This document shows positions 1-4,472 of a DNA stretch of 5,247 bases, piece by piece. Position numbers and translations under genes: made by a program. Numbering within the stretch: position 1 is the first letter of the stretch; each line of letters opens with the position of its first letter. The notes below the pieces were generated by a model that worked only from the letters and a program-made list of their open reading frames with translations, had not been told where the DNA came from and did no database searches. The DNA is from Candidatus Methanophagales archaeon (GTDB lineage: Archaea; Halobacteriota; Syntropharchaeia; Alkanophagales; Methanospirareceae), in assembly GCA_003601795.1 (NCBI GenBank), contig PIXU01000208.1:1-5247 (forward strand), in the 5' to 3' direction.

Positions 1-355
1 GTCTCTTTCCCCGTACCAGAAACGTAAGATTCTTTATTTTACTTAATCTCGCGATAACTGAGCCTTTGCAGCCACCTGCATCCAGGATCATCCTCACTGA
101 TTCCGGCTTCACTTCGCTTATAAGCTCTTTTATCATCTTGAGGGCGGTATTTGCGAGAGTAGCATTCCCGGGCTGCGGTTTGAAGCTAAGCAGGCGCTTC
201 TTCGTGAGCTCAAAGACGTAGAAGAGCTTGTCCGCCTTCATCGCCTTTCCCCTCGTTGGGTGTTTTGTCCACGAGATTTTTACTTTACGCGTCCACCTGG
301 CGACCGCATGTGTGGGGTTCCACCCCACGACCCCGCAAGCCCTGTAAGGGCTTAA
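1..355 (-). pseudogene. Transposase, DDE-like catalytic part (partial, runs off the left edge)
   Basis: Translated from the minus strand, this stretch is open from just after the TGA at 356-358 to the window edge. It contains FYVFELTKKRLLSF, then QPGN, then MILDAGGCKGS and FLVRGKR. The order PGN, a helix, then D-x-G followed by a short strand ending in R/K-rich residues is what IS4-superfamily transposases (IS4/IS1634-like) show around their second catalytic Asp. The first Asp is not evident and the final Glu would lie outside the window. It is in the same frame as the helix-turn-helix part upstream, separated only by a TGA, so it is probably the second half of one decayed transposase. It could instead be a second element that landed there. 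I am fairly sure of transposase and not sure of the IS family. Confidence 0.55.
312..353. repeat. Pair of adjacent perfect hairpins beside the transposase TGA
   Basis: Two perfect inverted repeats lie 8 bases apart: GTGGGG (312-317) / CCCCAC (323-328) with a 5-base loop, and AAGCCCT (337-343) / AGGGCTT (347-353) with a 3-base loop. On the minus strand the second hairpin begins 2 bases after the in-frame TGA at 356-358. They could mark an IS end (subterminal hairpins), act as a terminator-like structure for the upstream half, or be a small palindromic insertion. The GC-rich hairpins contrast with the AT-rich flank. Confidence 0.6.
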
Positions 356-872
356 TCAATGCTGATTTTGAGCTTCTTTCCAAAGAAATCGCTTAATGGT
401 CGCGTCAAATCGTAAAATCGAAGCACGAATGACTTTCGACTTTTCCTTTTTCCTGACCAGCTTGTACAGGTCAGAGAGGTCATATTCCTCCGATTCACGC
501 TCTAGCGTCTTCACGGACACCTCAAGCTTGTATTCTTCCCTGAGACACCGCGCTACGTCTTTGAGTGTGGAGCGGGGGTGATCCATGATATACTTCACTA
601 TCCGCCCGAATACTCGCTTTTTTATCTTCTTCTTTCGCCCTCTCTTCTTTCCTTCCTGTGGAAAATCGCCATTGGAGTTCTCAAATTGATCTCTGATGTT
701 CCTGACCTGTCTATCTGAGTAATTAGTGATAGAAGCGACTGTTTTCTGTGGAATGCCGTTGAACAGCAGGAACAGAACAATCACCTAGCGTATCAGTCGG
801 GATGTCGAGTTCGACGCTAAAAAATCCCTTGATACATTTATAATTATCTCTTTTGTGTTCATACCTATCCAT
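356..872 (-). pseudogene. Transposase N-terminal helix-turn-helix part, frameshifted
   Basis: The intact stretch 356-784 reads VIVLFLLFNGIPQKTVASIT and onward: a helix-turn-helix (GIPQKTVASITNYSDRQVRN), a very basic linker (KKRGRKKKIKKR) and a second helical domain (HPRSTLKDVARCLREEY...VSVKTLERE). This paired-HTH layout is typical of transposase N-termini that bind inverted repeats. It has no good start of its own: TAG lies directly before the GTG at 784. One frame over, an ATG at 872 opens a 49-codon ORF (MDRYEHKRDNYKCIKGFF..., stop at 723-725) that reads like the missing N-terminus. The two join by a single-base frameshift between about 787 and 725. A TGA at 356-358 then ends the frame, although DDE-like coding continues beyond it. 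Two lesions make this a probable relic. Programmed frameshifting is possible but I see no slippery run. Confidence 0.55.
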
Positions 873-1186
873 TAGAAGGAGAAGGTATTTAAAGATAGCG
901 ATAAGTTATGACACTTACTCTTAAATTCCTAATTCATAAGATAAAACCGGAAATGAATTTTGTCTGGGTTTTGGGGATTGAAACAATTGATGATATACCT
1001 CATTTCCCTGTTATTTTGTCCTTACCCTTTTATTTTAGGTTGCCCTAATTATTTCTATAAATGTTAGGTACATAAATAATATACCCTAAAAAAATTCGGT
1101 TTAAAACAAAAAAACCAAAAATTATTCACTTTAATTTTTGAAGTCATGCTCAGTAAAAAATAAAAGGGCAAAATAAATAGAAAATC
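873..1186. other. AT-rich intergenic stretch with no gene
   Basis: I find no ORF with coding character on either strand. The stretch holds the hairpin/U-run terminator of the regulator (1102-1140), an earlier T-run on the minus strand (1151-1165), and a lone 12-base GGGGATTGAAAC at 973-984. Minus-strand TTTAAATA near 888-895 lies about 20 bases before the ATG at 872 and is a weak TATA candidate for the old transposase gene. Confidence 0.6.
1102..1140 (-). terminator. Hairpin plus U-run terminator of the winged-helix regulator
   Basis: On the minus strand CAAAAATTA (1140-1132) pairs perfectly with TAATTTTTG (1124-1116) across a 7-base loop, and GTTTTTTTGTTTT follows at once. It lies about 46 bases after the stop of the regulator. 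A T-run TTTTATTTTTT (1165-1155) precedes it and could itself end transcription in an archaeon. The stem is AT-rich and therefore weak; the U-tract is the stronger evidence. Confidence 0.5.
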
Positions 1187-1675
1187 TTAACTATAATCGT
1201 TTTTTCGCATGCGGAAAGCCAAATACAAAAATAGAACACCCAGCGAGAGCAGAATCATGCCGAAAATTAAATACTTTGGTTCGTAGAGAGGCACAATCCC
1301 CGTAACTTCTTCTTCACGTTCTGGGAAGGTGCTTTTGATAAAACAATATATTCCAATAATACCTCCAATAAAGCTGAGTGCCGCAGAAGACAGAAGTAGT
1401 ATTATCTTTGTCATTTCATGTGGATTGAGCAGCCTTCTTCCTTTTTCTGTTAGCTCGTAATATACTCTTTTACGTCCATCGTCGTTCTTCTTCACCAAAT
1501 TCGTATCAACCAATCTGTCCAAATTTTCGTAAATCGTAGATTTGGGAAGATTTAACCTTCTCGATAGCTCACTTACAGTCATACGCCTTATATCAAGACT
1601 TTTGAGGATATTAGCTCTTGTCTCTGATGATAGAACGCCAAGAGTTTTCTTATCAAGTGTTATCTTATCTACCAT
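1187..1675 (-). CDS. Winged helix-turn-helix transcriptional regulator with two C-terminal membrane helices
   Basis: This is a 162-residue protein. Residues 10-85 form an ArsR/MarR-type winged helix: LGVLSSETRANILKSL (helix 1), MTVSELSRRLNLPKSTIYEN (helix-turn-helix with recognition helix), then the wing DGRKRVYYELTEKGRRLL. Two hydrophobic segments follow at about 90-113 and 135-154, joined by a short acidic loop (FPEREEEVTG), with a basic tail RMRKND. The domain should bind DNA as a dimer while tethered to the cytoplasmic membrane face; such tailed winged-helix proteins are common in archaea and mostly uncharacterised. No ribosome binding site precedes the ATG at 1673-1675, and TATA-like boxes sit 20-37 bases upstream, so the mRNA is probably leaderless. 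It has its own terminator. Its target is unknown; the secreted pair upstream is a candidate by proximity only. Confidence 0.85.
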   Translation of the reverse strand: MVDKITLDKKTLGVLSSETRANILKSLDIRRMTVSELSRRLNLPKSTIYENLDRLVDTNLVKKNDDGRKRVYYELTEKGRRLLNPHEMTKIILLLSSAALSFIGGIIGIYCFIKSTFPEREEEVTGIVPLYEPKYLIFGMILLSLGVLFLYLAFRMRKNDYS

Positions 1676-1693
1676 TTTGAATAAGTTATTGGA

Positions 1694-1712
1694 CTTTATA
1701 TCTTATATTTTT
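1694..1712 (-). promoter_or_regulatory. TATA-like promoter of the winged-helix regulator
   Basis: On the minus strand AAAAATATAAG (1712-1702) and GATATAAAG (1702-1694) overlap. Their centres lie about 32 and 23 bases before the A of the ATG at 1675, which puts the expected archaeal start point at or a few bases before the start codon. With no ribosome binding site present, this fits leaderless transcription. The purine-rich GGAT just upstream could be part of a BRE. Confidence 0.5.
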
Positions 1713-1780
1713 ATCCTTTGCAATTGATGCTATGCACGATATTAAAATAAGACATCACCCCTAAACAAATCAACACCATA

Positions 1781-1823
1781 GTAAAAAAAATAAAAAAGAG
1801 GAGATTTATACTCCTGTCTCCTC
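1781..1823 (-). terminator. Hairpin/U-run terminator overlapping the stop of the secreted-protein operon
   Basis: On the minus strand GAGGAGA (1823-1817) pairs perfectly with TCTCCTC (1804-1798) across a 12-base loop that contains the TAA stop (1808-1806). TTTTTTATTTTTTTT follows directly (1797-1783). This is a textbook intrinsic terminator shape, and it closes the two-gene unit ahead of the regulator. Confidence 0.65.
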
Positions 1824-2771
1824 TGATACTACTTGTTTTTGACCAATTGTTGCCGAAACCATAAATTCTATTGCTATGGTCTCATCACCATTTGAGGCTT
1901 GTCCCTCGAAAACCCAGATTGGCTCTAAGTAATCTTGCTCCACTCCCGGACCTTCTTCATAGTATGCCAAATAAACTTTGTCGATAGTCACATTATCGTA
2001 TCCTGGCGGTACTGAACCCCCATTACCCTGTTTTAACTCCTCAAATGCGGATTTAGAGGATTTTATCTCGGTAGTTCCTGATGCTTCAAGTTTCCTCCAG
2101 ACTTTATGTACTCCAATGACTTCTCCGCCATCTCCAATGTACACTTTCAGTTTTGATCCAGGTCCTACCACCGGAACACCGTCCAGTTCTCTGCCAAATA
2201 TAACCTGCAAATTTGTATCGCTGTTCTCTACGATTTCACCGGTTGATGTATTTTTTCTACTTAATTGATCTGATACCACCATTTTAACTTGCGCATCTTC
2301 TGGAAGCAGACCTTTTCCCGTCAGATAATTGGTAGCTATATCTTTTGCATCCTCTTTTTCTGGAAGATTAAGAGCAGTCTTCGGCAATGCCCAGAGTTTT
2401 GAATAGTCATGGTATATTATTGAACCTTCCGGATAGATTGTCAGTTTACGTTTCTTTGAATCGTTTGAGGCTTTTAGAGTATATTCATCGTCGTCAGGGG
2501 GTACAATATCCCCACTCATTCCGAATTGTTCAGCTAACGCTTTTGCGTTTTTGTCATCCATTATTCCCTGGACTACCTCGTATCTAACTGTCTCAACATG
2601 GGCAGGCAGGTCTGTGTTCAAGCTGATTTTCAAGTTGGCATCTTCAGATGCCCCCGATGACTCTATCAAAAACCGAGATTCTTGTTTCTCTTCTCCTGGT
2701 AAGGATAGCATTCCCACACCGATAAGCAGTGCCGTTATTATCAAAGCGCATAACAGTTTTTTATTCGTCAT
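1806..2771 (-). CDS. Exported or membrane-anchored protein with FTP/PepSY-like propeptide-type region
   Basis: This 321-residue protein begins MTNKKLLCALIITALLIGVG: basic start and hydrophobic core, residues 4-24, serving as signal peptide or membrane anchor. There is no proper lipobox. The rest is soluble and acidic. Residues about 105-130 (KLTIYPEGSIIYHDYSK), about 140-170 (EDAKDIATNYLTGKGLLPED, a PepSY-type helix) and about 186-228 (LQVIFGRELDGVPVVGPG, then GGEVIGVHKVW) follow the strand-helix-strand pattern of FTP/PepSY domains, which act as inhibitory chaperones in thermolysin-type proproteases. LEPIWVFEGQ near 282-291 recalls the closing strand of YycI/PepSY-like proteins. No catalytic motif is visible. 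The gene starts 6 bases after the stop of the DUF6345 gene with no clear ribosome binding site, so translation is probably coupled. Secretion is well supported; the domain assignment is inference by pattern. Confidence 0.75.
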   Translation of the reverse strand: MTNKKLLCALIITALLIGVGMLSLPGEEKQESRFLIESSGASEDANLKISLNTDLPAHVETVRYEVVQGIMDDKNAKALAEQFGMSGDIVPPDDDEYTLKASNDSKKRKLTIYPEGSIIYHDYSKLWALPKTALNLPEKEDAKDIATNYLTGKGLLPEDAQVKMVVSDQLSRKNTSTGEIVENSDTNLQVIFGRELDGVPVVGPGSKLKVYIGDGGEVIGVHKVWRKLEASGTTEIKSSKSAFEELKQGNGGSVPPGYDNVTIDKVYLAYYEEGPGVEQDYLEPIWVFEGQASNGDETIAIEFMVSATIGQKQVVSEETGV

Positions 2772-2777
2772 TTTTTC

Positions 2778-3518
2778 TTAACATGTATGGGACCATGTCC
2801 AAAATGTCGCTTGTGGAGTTGGATCACTGCATGCAGGTCCTCCTTTTCCGTGGATGTAATCATCATAGCAATCATCATCGTAAGTAATCACATTGACTTG
2901 CTTACTACTTGTTTGAGTAACGTCACAGGCATGAAACCATGCGTTTTTAACCTTTTCACCGTCATCTAAGTACTGCCCCCACTTTTTACCCATGAGGTTA
3001 CTGGGACTTTGTGCTTGAGTCGTCTTAAATCCGCAGAACAGGTGCAGCCCGCCATCTGTAGCATGAATCCAATAATTATCATCGTCAGAATTTAGAAGAT
3101 AGCATGCAACGGTTCCGAACCATTCGAGATCGTAATCGCCAAAATCTGCCTCATCCCATTCAACATATTGGTTCCCGGAATCAGGATTTAGATAAATCGC
3201 TTTATGTCCGTCATGCGTTATCGAATGTCCACACTGGAATGATACGTCAGGTTTGTCCAGACTATAGCCATCGTCTGTAAAATGCGATTCTAATACATCT
3301 CCATCACTTTCTTCGTAATCAACGCTATACCAGCTGAGTTCATTTTTGAAACCAATGGCATTATCATCGCAATAGTCTAAGTCGTTTCCTGCACCCGGAT
3401 AGTCATTAATCCACGCTATTCCAAGTTCGTAGGCAAAAACCGGTGTACTCAAGAGCATTGCAAGACCGATTACCAGAGCCATTATTGTTAATTTTTTCAT
3501 CCTGTTGTCCCTTTTCAT
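2778..3518 (-). CDS. Secreted DUF6345-like protein, Cys-rich, with a possible His/Cys dyad
   Basis: I chose the ATG at 3518 because TTTAGGAGGTGAAAAG lies directly before it; an in-frame ATG at 3590 has no such site. The 246-residue product starts MKRDNRMKKL and has a hydrophobic core and VFA-Y cleavage site near residue 29. The mature part opens with ELGIAWINDYPGAGNDLDYC, followed by DDNAIGFKNEL, which I recognise as the DUF6345 pattern (strand, YCDDDA-like stretch, helix). Later come VSFQCGHS (His98), WFGTVACYLL (Cys139), GGLHLFCGF and VKNAWFHAC. A GH after one strand and an AC after the next is how clan CD cysteine peptidases place their catalytic His and Cys, but activity is not established for this family. 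The mature protein has eight cysteines, so disulfides are possible. It is the first gene of a two-gene unit with the propeptide-like protein. DUF6345 membership rests on memory of the motif. Confidence 0.8.
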   Translation of the reverse strand: MKRDNRMKKLTIMALVIGLAMLLSTPVFAYELGIAWINDYPGAGNDLDYCDDNAIGFKNELSWYSVDYEESDGDVLESHFTDDGYSLDKPDVSFQCGHSITHDGHKAIYLNPDSGNQYVEWDEADFGDYDLEWFGTVACYLLNSDDDNYWIHATDGGLHLFCGFKTTQAQSPSNLMGKKWGQYLDDGEKVKNAWFHACDVTQTSSKQVNVITYDDDCYDDYIHGKGGPACSDPTPQATFWTWSHTC

Positions 3519-3522
3519 CTTT

Positions 3523-3531
3523 TCACCTCCT
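3523..3531 (-). promoter_or_regulatory. Ribosome binding site that fixes the DUF6345 start
   Basis: AGGAGGTGA on the minus strand matches the 16S 3' end across nine bases. Its GGAGG core ends 7 bases before the ATG at 3518. This decides the start against the ATG at 3590, and gives a normal basic signal-peptide N-terminus. Confidence 0.8.
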
Positions 3532-3543
3532 AAATTTTTTGGG

Positions 3544-3553
3544 TATTTATAAA
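3544..3553 (-). promoter_or_regulatory. Alternative TATA-like box close to the DUF6345 gene
   Basis: Minus-strand TTTATAAATA is a good TATA match, but a start 25 bases on would fall within the ribosome binding site at 3523-3531 and remove it from the mRNA. I therefore prefer the box at 3644-3652 and keep this one as a second candidate. Confidence 0.3.
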
Positions 3554-3608
3554 GCGCCCCTCCTCGGCGCTCACTGATAGTTTCGTTCAAACCCCTGATA
3601 AAACTATC
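3554..3608 (-). promoter_or_regulatory. Inverted repeats in the leader of the secreted-protein operon
   Basis: Two inverted repeats lie in the expected 5' leader. GATAGTTT (3576-3583) and AAACTATC (3601-3608) pair over a 17-base loop. GCGCC (3554-3558) and GGCGC (3566-3570) pair over a 7-base loop that reads GAGGAGG on the minus strand, like a decoy ribosome binding site. They may fold the leader RNA or bind protein. There is no match to a riboswitch class I know. Confidence 0.35.
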
Positions 3609-3614
3609 GAAAAC

Positions 3615-3631
3615 GTTCGGATTTTCCGAAC
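3615..3631 (-). promoter_or_regulatory. Perfect palindrome at the predicted start point (candidate operator)
   Basis: GTTCGGA (3615-3621) and TCCGAAC (3625-3631) are perfect inverted repeats around TTT. The centre at 3623 is about 25 bases from the centre of the TATA-like box at 3644-3652, so a dimeric repressor bound here would cover the start point, a common archaeal arrangement. It is too far from the coding start to be part of the gene. Confidence 0.5.
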
Positions 3632-3643
3632 AAAAAGCAAAGG

Positions 3644-3652
3644 TTTATATAT
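3644..3652 (-). promoter_or_regulatory. TATA-like box for the DUF6345/propeptide-like operon
   Basis: The minus strand reads AAAATATATAAACC; ATATATAAA occupies 3652-3644. A start about 25 bases on falls in the palindrome at 3615-3631 and gives a leader of roughly 105 bases before the ATG at 3518. It overlaps the 3' end of the small ORF 3645-3749. Confidence 0.45.
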
Positions 3653-3749
3653 TTTCTTCCTGTTGCTCTCCTGAATGTTCAGGTACATACCCCATGTATA
3701 ACATATCGTTCAGAGGTCGAAATCTTGTTTTGATTTGTGGGATATTCAT
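3645..3749 (-). CDS. Small 34-residue ORF with a strong ribosome binding site, function unknown
   Basis: The ATG at 3749 is preceded by AAGGAGGA (3763-3756) at a 6-base spacing, one of the best ribosome binding sites in the window. The product starts MNIPQIKTRFRPLNDMLYMG and ends EHSGEQQEENI. It has no membrane segment or motif that I recognise. It overlaps the read-through tail of the nitroreductase remnant in another frame, and its end overlaps the TATA-like box of the next operon. It may be a genuine small protein, or the surviving N-terminus of a gene cut off when the downstream operon arrived. The ribosome binding site is clear; the protein itself has no independent support. Confidence 0.4.
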   Translation of the reverse strand: MNIPQIKTRFRPLNDMLYMGYVPEHSGEQQEENI

Positions 3750-3966
3750 TTTTATTCCTCCTTTTTAAGTCCTTCCATTGTTTTCCCCCTTCTTCAGCCA
3801 TCCCACGCCATGTAACCAATTTCTCAACAGGCTTTCGTTCGGTCCGCAAGCTATTAAGTGGATGCTCCCAATCCGGGTATCCAATACCAATCCCGACAGC
3901 AATTCGTTTAGATTCTGGGATGTTTAAAACCGTTCTCACGCCTTTCGGGTAAGCCGAAGCTTTCAT
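3679..3966 (-). pseudogene. Nitroreductase C-terminal remnant
   Basis: Residues 1-55 of this 95-residue ORF match the end of nitroreductase-family flavoproteins: YPKGVRTVLNIPE, then RIAVGIGIGYPDWEHP, then LRTERKPVEKLVTWRG, i.e. the vR-x-vLnIPe / GyPd / R-x-P-veevv-W pattern. The family is usually 170-250 residues and binds FMN mainly through its N-terminal half, which is absent. TAA lies directly before the ATG at 3966, and no ribosome binding site precedes it. The last 40 residues (from about MAEEGG) look like read-through of non-coding DNA. A 26-codon ORF in another frame (3908-3988, MKKLPEVNESFGLPERR..., with GGGAG 8 bases upstream) overlaps its start and may be debris of the same event. 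It lies just after DUF1641 and may once have been in that operon. Confidence 0.65.
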
Positions 3967-4069
3967 TTACTTCCGGTAGTTTCTTCATGATGTTTTCTCC
4001 CGCTTTCCGGACTGCTTATATTCCCCCTAATTCTTACTTCTCACTTTCTCGTATTAATTGCCTTTTCAA

Positions 4070-4441
4070 TCAAGAAGTAGAAGCCCTGCCTATCGCTTTG
4101 AGCAGTTCTATCATTATTCCCATCCCTTTTCGCACTTCCTCGTCCTTCATCGCCCTGATTAGCCCCCAGGTACCCACTTTCGGCGGGTTCAGCAGCGCCT
4201 TATCCAGCTCGGGGTCCTGTAAGCCTCTTTCCATTATATCAACCAAATCAGTGCTCGCCATTGCGTTCGTCAACTTGAACAGCGCAGACATAATTTCCGA
4301 TACGTCGTGCAACATCTGGTCATTCATAAAATTTCGCAGAAACTTGATGGTGCTTAATATCTCTGCTAAGGTATCGAGGTCTGAAGGTTCCAATTCAAGC
4401 ACGAGTGCCTCTTTTTCTTTTACCATCTTCTCTTCTGTCAT
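4070..4441 (-). CDS. DUF1641 protein, partner of the SQR-like flavoprotein
   Basis: This 123-residue soluble, helical protein starts MTEEKMVKEKEALVLELEPS. The C-terminal part, WGLIRAMKDEEVRKGMGIMI followed by ELLKAIG, is the DUF1641 signature (short amphipathic helices around gl-x-x-a-x-kd-x-evr-x-gl-g). The family has no known activity, but its genes commonly adjoin sulfide:quinone reductase-like flavoproteins and formate dehydrogenase-type enzymes, where a structural or regulatory role is assumed. Here it follows the SQR-like gene by 31 bases, the usual arrangement. No cysteines are present, so it is unlikely to carry sulfur or metal itself. It lacks a membrane segment and probably sits on the cytoplasmic face with its partner. 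Confidence 0.8.
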   Translation of the reverse strand: MTEEKMVKEKEALVLELEPSDLDTLAEILSTIKFLRNFMNDQMLHDVSEIMSALFKLTNAMASTDLVDIMERGLQDPELDKALLNPPKVGTWGLIRAMKDEEVRKGMGIMIELLKAIGRASTS

Positions 4442-4454
4442 TTTTCCCTATTTT

Positions 4455-4464
4455 TCACCTCCTT
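4455..4464 (-). promoter_or_regulatory. Ribosome binding site of the DUF1641 gene, unusually distant
   Basis: AAGGAGGTGA is a full anti-Shine-Dalgarno match, but its end lies 13 bases before the ATG at 4441. No alternative in-frame start lies nearer. The GGG in between (TAGGGAAAA) is only a weak second site. Confidence 0.6.
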
Positions 4465-4472
4465 TTCTACAT

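Noticed and set aside
790..835. Interrupted nested inverted repeat (GTATCA/TGATAC, GGGAT/ATCCC, GTCGA/TCGAC) taken first as an IS end or terminator
   Set aside because: It lies inside what appears to be the transposase N-terminal coding region and has unequal gaps, so chance or coding constraint explains it better.
973..984. GGGGATTGAAAC, which resembles the 3' end of many CRISPR repeats
   Set aside because: Only one copy is present, with no second repeat at spacer distance and no cas gene in the window.
1978..2268. Plus-strand ORFs within 1978-2781
   Set aside because: They are antisense shadows of the propeptide-like gene, with low-complexity Ser/Pro-rich translations and no start signals.
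2748..2750. Cys8 of the propeptide-like protein as a lipobox cysteine
   Set aside because: It lies within the first residues of the hydrophobic core, with no L-x-A/G-C motif at the end of the signal segment.
3519..3590. Longer DUF6345 protein starting at the ATG at 3590
   Set aside because: It would bury the signal peptide 24 residues in, has no ribosome binding site, and runs across a good one just before 3518.
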